DNA of 64,000 nucleotides from Spirulina major PCC 6313 (GTDB taxonomy: Bacteria > Cyanobacteriota > Cyanobacteriia > Cyanobacteriales > Spirulinaceae). The stretch lies in assembly GCF_001890765.1 (NCBI RefSeq), contig NZ_KV878783.1:1029514-1093513 (forward strand), read 5' to 3'. Under the pieces are notes generated by a model. The model made no database searches and had not been told where the DNA came from. It saw only the letters and a program-made list of their open reading frames with translations. A program made the translations under genes and the position numbers. Positions 42,589 to 52,074 of the stretch are shown one piece after another. Each line of letters begins with the position of its first letter. Within the stretch, counting starts at the first letter, position 1.

Positions 42589-45500
42589 ATGGCTTCGACA
42601 GAACAGACGACGGTGGCGAATCAGCGATCGCTCGCGGCCCTAGGGCGGGCGATTCGGCTGTCGCTGGGGGAATTTAACCTGATCCTCGTGCGGTGTAATT
42701 ACCAAGAGTTACAACGCCAAGTGCTGACGGATTTAGAAGACTGGTTTGCCGCAGCGGGGGAAGCCGTGCCGTGGCGATCGCACACCCTCGCGCCCGACAC
42801 CCTCAACCTCTTCGACACCCTCCAGGGCATTTATCATGAGTCCCACTGTCAAGCCTTGATGGTGTGGGGGTTTGAAGCAATTTATGACCTGAATACAGTG
42901 GTGGCGGGGGCGAACCAAGTGCGGGACGAATTTCGCCGCGCCTTGCCCCTGCCGATCGTGCTGTGGATGACGGACACCAGTTTGCAAGCCCTGACCCGCT
43001 TATCCCCGGACTTTAAAAGTTGGGCGGCGATGTCGATTCAGTTTGAACTGTCGCTGCGGGAGTCGATTTCCTTTTGGTGGCAGGTGACGGAGGATCTGTT
43101 TCGGCAGGTGCTAGAGGCGGGGACGCTGACCTTTTTACCCAATGGGGCGTTGGATCTCGCGCCAGGTTGTCGGCTCCGTCACGAACTCGAAGCGGCCCAG
43201 CGATCGGTACATCTCACCCCCGTCAGTCAGGCCACCTGGCAGTTTATTTTGGGACGCGATGCCTATGCAGCGGGGGAGATTGAGGCGGCGATCGCCCATT
43301 ATCAACAAAGTCTGACGGTGTGGAGTCAGGGTCAAGGCTTTTGGGAACGGCGGCGGCAGGATTTACGCATTGTCTCGTCCGCCTCGTTACGCAATCCGTT
43401 TTTAGAACATAAGGGCCTGCTGCTGTTTCACCTCGCCCTCTGCACCCATCAACAGGGATTGCAAACCCCCCAACAGGCTGCGGCAGCCTGGCAACAGACC
43501 CGGCATTATCTCGAAGCCAGTTGGGAAATTTTTGCGGTGCGGCAGCGGGATGAGTTGGCGGTGCAAATCTTGCTCCATTGGGGCTTTGTTTTGGTTCAAC
43601 AGCAAGATTGGCCTGCCCTGGATTGCCTCTGTGCCGAGGCCCAAGACTTACCTTTGGTGCAAGCGGTGGATTTGTATCGCGGTCAGATCAACGGGTTTTT
43701 AGCCCAAGTGGCTCAAGCCAAAGGAACACCAGAAGACGCGATCGCTCAGGCCAACACCGCGCTGGCGGCCCTCTTACCCCAGGACAATTCGCTGCATTGG
43801 GCCTGGGTGATGGCGGTGCGGGCCCAAGCCGAAGCCAGTTTGGGCGAGATTTCCACGGCGATCCAGACTCTCGAAGCGGCCCGCCGGGTGCTGATTCAAG
43901 CCTGGTCTACCTGTGTGTCGAGTATTGGCCTGCGGCGGGAGGATCTATATCTGCAAGTGGTGGCACAGTTGCGATCGCACCATACCCAACAACACCATTA
44001 CAAACGCGCCTTCAACCTCAAACAAGAACAATATTTGGTCGAACAAATGATCGGCCAACGGGCATTTTATGGGGTGATGCCCACGCCCTTAACCCCGGAA
44101 ATGCAGCTTTATCCCGCCTCGCGCCGTTCCCTGTCGGTGGCCGGTCGGGAAGTGGCGATCGCCCAATTCATCGAACGGATCAGCCGCCATGACCACCGCC
44201 TCACCGTCCTCCATGGCGCGTCGGGCGTGGGCAAAAGTAGCCTCCTCCATCACCTCATCCCCCACCTCGAAACCCAAATCATCGGAGCGCGGGAAGTCGT
44301 CCCCGTCCTCCAAACCCAATACCGCCACTGGGAATCTCTCCTCTGCACCGTCTTCCAGGCCGCCATGCCTACGGCCCTCCAGCATCCCGTCACCAACATC
44401 GCCAGCCTCCTCGATCATCTGCGCTGGAATGGTCAGAATCGGTTGTTAACGGTGTTGATTTTTGACCAGTTTGAAGATTTTTTCTTTTTCTGTCCCGATG
44501 TGGAGGAACAGCACCGCTTTTACGAGTTTTTTCGGGATTTATTGCGTTTGCCGTTTGTGAAGGTGATTCTATCGCTGCGGGATGATTATTTACATTATTT
44601 GCTCGCCATTGAACGCCAGATTGAACTTGATGGCATTGATAGTAATCTCCTCGGTCGTCAAGTCCGCTATGCCCTGCGGGATCTCACGCCGGCTGAAGCG
44701 GAACAGGTGATCACCCATTTGATCGCGCAATCTCAGTTTCAACTGACTCCGGATTTAATTGCGGCGTGGATTGCGGATTTAGCTGAGGGCCGGGGGACGG
44801 TGCGCCCTTTGGAGTTGCATCTGTTGGGGGCGCAACTCCAGGCGGATCAGATTACCACCTTGGCGGCCTATCGGGCCTTGGGGCCAAATCCAAAAACGAC
44901 GCTGGTGACGCGATCGCTGACCACGATCATCGCCGACTGCGGCCTGGAACATCAAACCACCACCTGGCACGTCCTCTTTGCCCTCACCCTCGACAACAAC
45001 ACCCGCCCCCTCAAGACCGTGAGCGATCTCAGTCATATTCTCTATGAAACCAACCCCGATCACACCATTGACCAATATCGGGAGCAATTGACGCTGATTT
45101 TAGAAATTTTGGTGGGATCGCGTTTGGTGTTTCGGTTTCCTGAAGATCCGGAAGATCGGTTTCAGTTGGTGCATGATTACCTCGTACCGACGATTCGCCG
45201 CCAATACCGCGATCGCCTCAAGCGTCAAATGGCCGCCGAACGGGCCGCCAACTCCCGCCAATTGCTCCACCTCACTCGCCAACGCTGGACAGCGATCGCC
45301 CTGGGGGGGTTAATGACCGTCCTCGCGGGCTTAACGGGTCTCTGGGCCTGGCAAATTAACGGCCAACGCCAACGGGCCGAGCAGGCCCTCAGTAACGCCG
45401 AACTCCTCACCCTCAGCACCACCGCCGAAGCCGCCCTCACCACCGGTCAAAACCTGACCGCCCTGGTCACCGCCCTCCAGGCCGCCCGCCGCTTAGAGCA

Positions 45501-47592
45501 GCACCGCCAAGCCACCCCCCTGGCCTTTCCCCTCAACACCCAACCCCAGATCACCCCAGCCGTCCAACTCAAGGTCCTCGCCAGCCTTGAGCAGGCCCTG
45601 CATCAGGTGCGCGAACGGAACCAATTCAACGGCCATAGTGATGTGGTGTGGGATGTGGCCTATAGTCCCGATCAGCGATTTTTAGCCACCGCTAGCCGCG
45701 ATCGCACCATCCAAATTTGGTCACCCCAGGGGAAACGACTTCGCACCCTGACGGGGCCAGAGGACAGTATTACCAGCGTCGTGATCCAACAACAGGGGCG
45801 CGATCGCTATGCGATCGCCGCTAGCAGTTGGGACGGAACCGTTCACCGCTGGGAACTGCGGGGGAAAACCCTCCAGGAGACCGAACACCACCATTGGCAA
45901 GCCCACCCCGACCGGGTTTATGCCGTCACCTTTCACCCAGAAAACCACACCCTCGCCACCGCCGCCGCCGATGGCACCGTCAAACTATGGGACAGCACCG
46001 GCCAACTCCAGCGCACCTTGAGCGGCCATCGTGATGCGGTGCGCTGGGTTGCCTTTGCCCCCGATGGTGCAGAACTTGTCGCCGTGGATCGTAAGGGCGA
46101 GATTTCGATCTGGACAACGGAGGGAACCCTCCGGCGACGCTGGATGGGCCACGATGCCGGGGTGTCCTATGGTGTCTATAGTCCCGATGGGCGCTGGATC
46201 GCCACCGCCAGCGATGACCACAGCGCGAAAGTCTGGGATCGGGCGGGGAATTTAATCACCACGTTGCAGGGACATCAAGATTGGGTGTTTGCGGTGCAGT
46301 TCAGCCCCGACGGTCAAACCCTGGCCACCACGAGCAACGACAATCAGATCAAACTCTGGCGGTTTAACCCGGAAGCGACCGCCGCCGATCCGGAAGCGCG
46401 GGCCCTGTTGCAACAAACCTTAATTGGCCATCGGGATGGGGTGACGGGATTGCAGTTTAGCCCCGATGGGACGCAGTTGGCAACGGCCAGTTATGACACG
46501 ACGGTGCGGCTGTGGCAATTGGCGGGCCAGCCCCGGCCGCGCTTGGTGTTGGGGACGGGGGCAGTGCAGGATGTGGCGTTTTCTCCTAATGGGCAACGGG
46601 TGGCGGCAGCGGGGGAAGATCAAGTGGTGCGGGTGTGGCGGGTGGCGGATCAGCGCGTCGAACAGACCTTAACCGGCCACGAGAGCGGCATTGAACGGAT
46701 CGCATTTTCCCCTGATGGACAACAGATTGCGGCGGCGAGTCGCGATCGCACCCTGCGGATTTGGGATCACCGGGGTCAACTCGTGGCCCAGTTGCAAGGG
46801 CATCAGGATTGGGTGACGGATGTGGCGTGGCATCCTCAGGGGAATATCCTCGCCTCGGCCAGCCGCGATCGCACCGTCCGCCTCTGGAATAGTCAGGGGG
46901 AATTACTTTCCACCCTGCGTCAACCCCGCGATCGCGTCAACACCCTCAGCTTTAGCCCTGATGGCCAATGGCTCGCCGCCGCTGGCGATGATCATCAGAT
47001 CTACCTCTGGCCCGTGGATCAAACCCAGCCCCAAAACCCCATCCCCACCGCTCAACGCCCCCTCACCACAGCCCAACTGGCATCCCATCATCAAAACTGG
47101 ATCTTAGTGCTGAAATTTTGGCCCCAGCCCCTCACCGCCGCCCCAACCGACTCGCTCCCCTGGCTTTTTTCCGCCGACTACGACAAAAAATTCACCCTCT
47201 GGAACAACACCGGGGAGACGATCCAGAGCACCCTCAGTCCCACCGACAGCATGACCGATCTCGCCTTCAGTCCTCAGGGCACACTCTTCGCCGCCACCAC
47301 CTGGGATCAACGGCTCCAACTCTGGACAGCCGCCCAAACCCTCTGGCAAGAATGGGACAGCGAACAAACCCAACTCACCAGCGTTAGTTGGCGCACCGAT
47401 GGCGGCGGCCTGGCCACCGGGGGGATTGATGGCTCGGTGGTGCTCTGGTCGCTGGATTTGGAGCAGCTTCTGGCGCAGGGGTGCGCCTGGCTGACGGACT
47501 ACCGCGCCCACCCGGCGATCGCCCTCGATTCAGCCGCGATCGCAGTGAACGGCAAATCGCTGCCCATTTGTCCGGGGTCGGTTCCACCCTAG
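42589..47592 (+). CDS. STAND-type ATPase with 14 WD40 repeats
   Basis: 1667 residues. The N-terminal ~200 residues form a degenerate P-loop-like domain (NLILVRCNYQELQRQVL) seen in cyanobacterial proteins. A TPR-like helical region (about 215-480) follows, then an nSTAND NTPase with Walker A GASGVGKSS (543-551) and Walker B IFDQFEDF (Asp626). Next are a winged-helix/linker region, a membrane helix (about 901-923, ALGGLMTVLAGLTGLWAW) and 14 WD40 repeats (about 1010-1650), enough for two seven-bladed propellers. STAND proteins with WD40 sensors act as ligand-gated switches in signalling, cell death and defence. No effector nuclease or protease domain is fused. Confidence 0.85.
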   Translation: MASTEQTTVANQRSLAALGRAIRLSLGEFNLILVRCNYQELQRQVLTDLEDWFAAAGEAVPWRSHTLAPDTLNLFDTLQGIYHESHCQALMVWGFEAIYDLNTVVAGANQVRDEFRRALPLPIVLWMTDTSLQALTRLSPDFKSWAAMSIQFELSLRESISFWWQVTEDLFRQVLEAGTLTFLPNGALDLAPGCRLRHELEAAQRSVHLTPVSQATWQFILGRDAYAAGEIEAAIAHYQQSLTVWSQGQGFWERRRQDLRIVSSASLRNPFLEHKGLLLFHLALCTHQQGLQTPQQAAAAWQQTRHYLEASWEIFAVRQRDELAVQILLHWGFVLVQQQDWPALDCLCAEAQDLPLVQAVDLYRGQINGFLAQVAQAKGTPEDAIAQANTALAALLPQDNSLHWAWVMAVRAQAEASLGEISTAIQTLEAARRVLIQAWSTCVSSIGLRREDLYLQVVAQLRSHHTQQHHYKRAFNLKQEQYLVEQMIGQRAFYGVMPTPLTPEMQLYPASRRSLSVAGREVAIAQFIERISRHDHRLTVLHGASGVGKSSLLHHLIPHLETQIIGAREVVPVLQTQYRHWESLLCTVFQAAMPTALQHPVTNIASLLDHLRWNGQNRLLTVLIFDQFEDFFFFCPDVEEQHRFYEFFRDLLRLPFVKVILSLRDDYLHYLLAIERQIELDGIDSNLLGRQVRYALRDLTPAEAEQVITHLIAQSQFQLTPDLIAAWIADLAEGRGTVRPLELHLLGAQLQADQITTLAAYRALGPNPKTTLVTRSLTTIIADCGLEHQTTTWHVLFALTLDNNTRPLKTVSDLSHILYETNPDHTIDQYREQLTLILEILVGSRLVFRFPEDPEDRFQLVHDYLVPTIRRQYRDRLKRQMAAERAANSRQLLHLTRQRWTAIALGGLMTVLAGLTGLWAWQINGQRQRAEQALSNAELLTLSTTAEAALTTGQNLTALVTALQAARRLEQHRQATPLAFPLNTQPQITPAVQLKVLASLEQALHQVRERNQFNGHSDVVWDVAYSPDQRFLATASRDRTIQIWSPQGKRLRTLTGPEDSITSVVIQQQGRDRYAIAASSWDGTVHRWELRGKTLQETEHHHWQAHPDRVYAVTFHPENHTLATAAADGTVKLWDSTGQLQRTLSGHRDAVRWVAFAPDGAELVAVDRKGEISIWTTEGTLRRRWMGHDAGVSYGVYSPDGRWIATASDDHSAKVWDRAGNLITTLQGHQDWVFAVQFSPDGQTLATTSNDNQIKLWRFNPEATAADPEARALLQQTLIGHRDGVTGLQFSPDGTQLATASYDTTVRLWQLAGQPRPRLVLGTGAVQDVAFSPNGQRVAAAGEDQVVRVWRVADQRVEQTLTGHESGIERIAFSPDGQQIAAASRDRTLRIWDHRGQLVAQLQGHQDWVTDVAWHPQGNILASASRDRTVRLWNSQGELLSTLRQPRDRVNTLSFSPDGQWLAAAGDDHQIYLWPVDQTQPQNPIPTAQRPLTTAQLASHHQNWILVLKFWPQPLTAAPTDSLPWLFSADYDKKFTLWNNTGETIQSTLSPTDSMTDLAFSPQGTLFAATTWDQRLQLWTAAQTLWQEWDSEQTQLTSVSWRTDGGGLATGGIDGSVVLWSLDLEQLLAQGCAWLTDYRAHPAIALDSAAIAVNGKSLPICPGSVPP

Positions 47593-47641
47593 GGAACTGT
47601 GGGAAAATTGGACTATTGGGTTCAGCACGGTATTTTTCTCT

Positions 47642-48496
47642 ATGACGCACGCGATTACCATTCTCGGCTGTGGCTATGTGGGCACAGCGATCGCCCACCA
47701 TTGGCAACAGGCCGGTTTCACCATCACCGCCACCACCACCCGCCCCGAACGCCTCCCGGAGTTAAAGTCTGTCAGCGATCGCGCCGTCGTCCTGCGGGGT
47801 GACAATGCCGCCACCCTCCGAGACCTGCTCCAGGATCAGCACACCCTCCTCGTCGCCGTTGGTGCCAAGGGCATGGACTACAAAACCACCTATCTCCAAA
47901 CCGCCCAAACCCTCGCCTACGTGCTCCCCAAAACCCCCGTCCAGCAGGTGATCTACACCAGCACCTACTCCGTCTATGGGAATCAACAGGGCCAATGGGT
48001 AGATGAAACCATGACGCTACAACCGACCGCAGAGCGGACGCAAATTCTGCACCAAACCGAGCAAACCATTCTCCAGTTGCCGACGGTGCGGGCCTGTGTA
48101 TTTCGGTTGGGGGGAATTTATGGACCGGGGCGAGAGTTGGCGAAAATTTACGGCCGGATGGCGGGGCAGACCCGGGCCGGAGCCGGGCAAGAATGGGCTA
48201 ACTGGATTCACTTGGATGATATTGTCGGCGCGATCGCCTTCGCCCAAACCCAGGGCCTCAGCGGCATTTACAACCTCGTGCAGGATGAAATTATCCCAGT
48301 GCGGGACTTGGTGCAGCAAGTGTGCGATCGCCACAACCTCGCCCCCGTCCAGTGGGACACCAGCCAACCCAGCACCCGCCCCACCAATGTCCGCTGCAAA
48401 ACCCAAAAACTCAAAGCCGCCGGTTACACCTTCACTCATCCCACCTTTTGGGACAGTCTCCCCTCCGATCGCAAGGATCAAGATACTGAGGGATAG
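47642..48496 (+). CDS. NAD(P)-dependent epimerase/dehydratase-like SDR protein
   Basis: 284 residues with a Rossmann fold: ITILGCGYVGTAIAHHW (glycine-rich loop), TSTYSVYGNQQG (Ser/Thr and the catalytic-type Tyr) and VFRLGGIYGPGRE. The usual YxxxK is not evident, so it belongs to the atypical/extended SDR group (YeeZ-like) and its reaction is unknown. It lies 49 bases after the STAND gene. Confidence 0.75.
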   Translation: MTHAITILGCGYVGTAIAHHWQQAGFTITATTTRPERLPELKSVSDRAVVLRGDNAATLRDLLQDQHTLLVAVGAKGMDYKTTYLQTAQTLAYVLPKTPVQQVIYTSTYSVYGNQQGQWVDETMTLQPTAERTQILHQTEQTILQLPTVRACVFRLGGIYGPGRELAKIYGRMAGQTRAGAGQEWANWIHLDDIVGAIAFAQTQGLSGIYNLVQDEIIPVRDLVQQVCDRHNLAPVQWDTSQPSTRPTNVRCKTQKLKAAGYTFTHPTFWDSLPSDRKDQDTEG

Positions 48497-48519
48497 TGGT
48501 GGCATGACATACGTTAATC

Positions 48520-48580
48520 GGTGGGTTACGGCGGATTGTCAGATGCCGTTATAGCCTCAATTTTAGCCGCCCAACCCACC
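48520..48580. repeat. REP-like palindrome GGTGGGTTACGGCGG / CCGCCCAACCCACC
   Basis: Arms at 48520-48534 and 48567-48580, inverted, around a variable centre. It resembles a cyanobacterial dispersed palindrome and lies after the epimerase gene. Confidence 0.55.
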
Positions 48581-48644
48581 TACGAAAAATCATGATTTTG
48601 GCTGTGTCCTGATCCTACCGGGAAGTCTTGCCGACCCGGTGACC

Positions 48645-49249
48645 TCAATGCTCGACCTGCCGGAGTTGCTCTAACTGCTGTCGCAGTTGGGCAGAGGTAA
48701 AGGATTGGGCGAGGGTGTTGCGCATTTGGTCAAAGCTGCAGCTCAACTCGTACACATTGCCAATGCCTCCCACCGGAACGGCTGCCGTTAAATTCCCCGC
48801 CGTGATCGCATCGGCAGCAGTCTGCAATCGCGCCAAGGGGCGACTAATCCACTGCACAATCAGCACCCCCATCACCCCTGCCCCCAAGAGAGCCAGCCCT
48901 TTCAACTAGTACATAAAGCCTGTGCCAAAACAACGAAACAATAAGGGTTTCAGACATTTGCAATCCCAAAAATCTTGTAATACATCCGAAATCAAATGTA
49001 ATCCTTTGGCTTGATCATGGACTATTCAAGACAGCAGATGCTGAAAGCCCCATTCTATCGTTCCATTTTGCTATAGTTTGTTTTTACTAGTTGAAAGGGC
49101 TGCCCCAAGAGAGCCAAGCCACAGGCCCACAGGGTACGGCGAACATTGGCGGTAATCGCGCCCATAAATTCCGCTTGGGGGATGATCACCGCAATCGTCC
49201 AGTCTGGAAGTTTACGGGCCAGACCGGAAAACTTCACGAGGCTGAACAT
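48645..49249 (-). pseudogene. Remnant of a Cache-HAMP receptor gene, split by a MITE
   Basis: Two pieces of one gene remain on the minus strand. The upstream piece (49249 to ~49101) encodes the end of a Cache sensor and the start of a membrane helix (DWTIAVIIPQAEF, TLWACGLALLG). The downstream piece (to 48645) restarts at LALLGAGVMGVLIVQW and continues into HAMP (RPLARLQTAADAITAGNL). Removing 48896-49100 and one flanking repeat restores a plausible fused helix, with a one-base difference in the C run. The 5' part of the sensor and everything after HAMP are missing too, so the gene was dead or truncated beyond the insertion. Confidence 0.8.
48896..49100. mobile_element. 205-bp MITE with 16-bp terminal inverted repeats
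   Basis: GCCCTTTCAACTAGTA (48896-48911) is perfectly inverted at 49085-49100. The element is flanked by near-perfect direct repeats, TGCCCCCAAGAGAGCCA (48879-48895) and TGCCCCAAGAGAGCCA (49101-49116), which look like a 16-bp target duplication with one C gained or lost. The interior is AT-rich and non-coding. Confidence 0.85.
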
Positions 49250-49304
49250 TGAGGGTTAAGGGCAGAGTGCTGTGATTGTGGCATGGTCTTGATTACCCAA
49301 TCCG

Positions 49305-50699
49305 CTAAGAACAGGTCAAGGTCGGGAGCATCGAGGCTAGAGCTTGGGGGCTGTGGGGCTGGTGTTGGCAGGGTAACTCCACCGTTAAGGTTGTGCCTTC
49401 CCCCGGTACTGATGCACAGGTGAGGTGGCCCCGGTGGGCTTGGGTGATAATCGTGTGGGTCATTGATAGGCCCATCCCGGAAGCACTGCCGATCGCTTTG
49501 GTGGAAAAGAAGGGATCAAAGATTTTCGCCTGTACCGCTGGGGTCATGCCTTTGCCGTTATCGGCGATCGCAATACGCACCCGATCCGTCTCCTGAGTCG
49601 TCGTAATCCGCAGGGTGCGATCGTCCCGCTCCACCCCATCAAACGCATCGATCGCATTCACGATAATATGCATCAACGCTTGATTAAATTCCCCCGGATT
49701 CACCTCCACTGTGGGCAAGGGACTATACTCCCGCTCCACGGTAATCTGTTGTACTTGGAGTGATTGCGCCACCATCGTCAGCACACTCTCAAGATTGTCT
49801 TGAATATCGACGGGTTTCACGCCCACGTTATCCGTCCGGGAAAAGGTTTGCAAGGCTTTGACAATGTTTTTAATCCGGTTCACCCCATTGCGCATCGAGA
49901 CAAACAGATCCGGCAGATCTGCTTTGAGATAGTCAAGATCAATGGTGTCGTAGAGGGTGGCGATCGCCGCTGAAGGCTCCGGATAATCTGCCTGATACTG
50001 CGCCACCAATGTCAGTAGATCATCACAATACGCCTGCACATGGTTAATATTGCCCTGAATAAACGTCGTCGGATTGTTAATTTCATGGGCCACTCCCCCC
50101 ACCAACTGCCCCAAACTCGACAGTTTTTCCTGTTGAATCATCTGGGCCTGGGTTGTGCGTAACTGTTGCTCAATTTGCTTGCGCTCTTGCACTTCTGCCC
50201 TTAATTCCTTCACCCTCAAACGCAATTCCAATTGATTCACCACCTGCCGACTCAGCACTTTAAGCGCCTCCCGTTGGGCTGGGGTCAAGTGACGCGGTTC
50301 GCGATCGATCACGCACAACGTCCCCACCGCATAGCCATCGGACGAAATCAACGGCGCACCCGCATAAAACCGAATCTCCGGCTCATGTTGCACCAATGGA
50401 TTATCCGCAAAGCGTTGATCCTCCTGCGCGTTGGGCACTTCAAAAACATCGTCTTGCAAAATGGCATGGGCACAAAAGGCGTGATCTCGGTGGGTTTCTG
50501 TCGCATCAATGCCCACCTTTGATTTAAACCATTGCCGCTCTTCATCCACTAAGCTCACCAACGAAATCGGCGTGCCACAAATATGGGCCGCGAGTTCGGT
50601 TAAATCATCGTAGCCATGTTCCGTATCAGTGTCGAGAATGTCATAGCTGAGGAGTTTAGCCAGACGCTGTTTTTCGTTGGAGGGAAAAGGAGCTTTCAT
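49305..50699 (-). CDS. GAF sensor histidine kinase
   Basis: 464 residues from the ATG at 50699. The N-terminus (NEKQRLAKLLSYDILDTDTE) leads into a GAF domain (about 25-170, ending GYAVGTLCVIDREPR) of a type frequent in cyanobacterial kinases. A coiled coil (about 170-215) precedes HisKA with the phospho-His in GGVAHEINNPTTFIQGN and HATPase_c with IVNAIDAFDG, IADNGKGMTP and SASGMGLSMTHTII. Soluble; no receiver domain. The partner regulator is not in the window. Confidence 0.87.
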   Translation of the reverse strand: MKAPFPSNEKQRLAKLLSYDILDTDTEHGYDDLTELAAHICGTPISLVSLVDEERQWFKSKVGIDATETHRDHAFCAHAILQDDVFEVPNAQEDQRFADNPLVQHEPEIRFYAGAPLISSDGYAVGTLCVIDREPRHLTPAQREALKVLSRQVVNQLELRLRVKELRAEVQERKQIEQQLRTTQAQMIQQEKLSSLGQLVGGVAHEINNPTTFIQGNINHVQAYCDDLLTLVAQYQADYPEPSAAIATLYDTIDLDYLKADLPDLFVSMRNGVNRIKNIVKALQTFSRTDNVGVKPVDIQDNLESVLTMVAQSLQVQQITVEREYSPLPTVEVNPGEFNQALMHIIVNAIDAFDGVERDDRTLRITTTQETDRVRIAIADNGKGMTPAVQAKIFDPFFSTKAIGSASGMGLSMTHTIITQAHRGHLTCASVPGEGTTLTVELPCQHQPHSPQALASMLPTLTCS

Positions 50700-50902
50700 A
50701 GGTGAAGGGGAAGGGGAAGGAAGCCAGGTCAAAACATTGAACACCCCTTCACTATATTAAAGAAATAGTCACGAATCTTGATCAGTCAATTTAAATCGGT
50801 AAGCTGATCAGCATCTAAACTGTATGTCAACGAGCCTGAAGCTCTTGCCGTCAGGGAATTGCCCTGGAAATTTAAATGGCGCTTAGCTGATAAGCACAGA
50901 GT

Positions 50903-51634
50903 TTAGGACGGAAAGTGAGTCATGGCGGCGATCGCCTTCAGCGTCACCTGTTGATTGGCAAAGGACAGGGACTGAATCGCGAGGGAAATGCCATGGAGTT
51001 CAAAGGTGCGAAGATTGAAAACGGCTTGGGCTTGGTCGCGGAGGAGGGTAACGAGGGGTTGCAGGATGCGGTAGGGTTCTGGGAGTGGGGCGAGGGAGAG
51101 GAGCACGCCACAGTTTGGATCAATGGCGATCGCAACGGGGAGGGTCAGGGTGGGTAAATCGCGTAGGGTGCAGGCGATGGTGAAACTGTGGCGATCGCTG
51201 AATGTTGCCTGTAAATTAGCCAGATCTAAGCCGAGGGCGGTGATGCGATCGCTTAATTCCGGCGTGTGAAATGCGCGGTTAAAATCACTCTCCGTCAACA
51301 CAATGCAGCCCGTCCCTTCAATGGGTTGGGTCAGTTCAATATTGCCCAACAGCGCCTTAAACGGACTGACTTTAATTTTGTTCATCTGCAACTGCATCTG
51401 CTCCATGCGCAGATCCTGCCGCATCACGAGTCCAACCCCATCAATGAAGAGCGATTCTAATTCTCCTTGGGCCAAAAGGGTGGGGTCAGTTTTGACTTTG
51501 ACGCTCAAGGTTTGTGCTGTGCTGATTTGGCGAGAGAAGGCTAACGCTGCAATTTTATTGATTGCCTGTTCGCCGAGATTTTGAGGGTTGAGCAGGAGCA
51601 CAGTATGTTTACGGAGAATGTAAGGATTACTCAA
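50903..51634 (-). CDS. DUF2993 (LmeA-like) protein
   Basis: 243 residues, predicted lipid-binding tubular fold of the DUF2993 family; the mycobacterial relative LmeA acts on lipomannan. Features: NLGEQAINKIAALAFSRQIS, then the beta-rich repeat VKVKTDPTLLAQGELESLFI. No signal peptide is visible, so it is probably cytoplasmic or peripheral. The start is uncertain: TTG at 51634 has no ribosome site, and GTG at 51601 is an alternative nearer the usual family start. Confidence 0.7.
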   Translation of the reverse strand: MSNPYILRKHTVLLLNPQNLGEQAINKIAALAFSRQISTAQTLSVKVKTDPTLLAQGELESLFIDGVGLVMRQDLRMEQMQLQMNKIKVSPFKALLGNIELTQPIEGTGCIVLTESDFNRAFHTPELSDRITALGLDLANLQATFSDRHSFTIACTLRDLPTLTLPVAIAIDPNCGVLLSLAPLPEPYRILQPLVTLLRDQAQAVFNLRTFELHGISLAIQSLSFANQQVTLKAIAAMTHFPS

Positions 51635-51737
51635 CAGTATATATATATTTCTTAAGAGATGGAGCTGGGGTTACTCATAATTCTTAAGGATTGTTCACCG
51701 AACCGCAGCCGTTCTGCGCTCCCTTGCACCCTGAACC

Positions 51738-52040
51738 CTAATCCTCCGCATCCATTAGCCCGCCGCCCGTTGGGTCAAAGACTTGCTGCAAGAGTTGGCT
51801 GGCGCGATCGCTGTCGTTGTAAATTAACTCGATCAACTCCTCGGCTTCCATCCCCAACTGCCGCGCATAAAACCGCACCTCCTGCATGATGCGCCCTTCC
51901 CCTTGGCGTAAATACATGCTCAAACAATGGCGAGCTTGGCTGGCTCCATTGCGCTGAAACCGAAAAAACGCTAAGGCCGCCAAGAGTCGGTCTTCGTAGG
52001 GGGCGAGGGGATCGAGGTGGAGGGGTTCGGGTCGGGTCAT
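51738..52040 (-). CDS. Small conserved protein downstream of the ABC exporter
   Basis: 100 residues from the ATG at 52040, all helical: YEDRLLAALAFFRFQRNGAS, then QEVRFYARQLGMEAEELIEL. No family name recalled; no signal or membrane helix. It follows the ABC gene by 34 bases on the same strand and may be its cytoplasmic accessory. The longer frame into the ABC gene is a shadow. Confidence 0.6.
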   Translation of the reverse strand: MTRPEPLHLDPLAPYEDRLLAALAFFRFQRNGASQARHCLSMYLRQGEGRIMQEVRFYARQLGMEAEELIELIYNDSDRASQLLQQVFDPTGGGLMDAED

Positions 52041-52074
52041 GGGGGTGAACAGTAGAGGGATGAAGCGATCGCGC

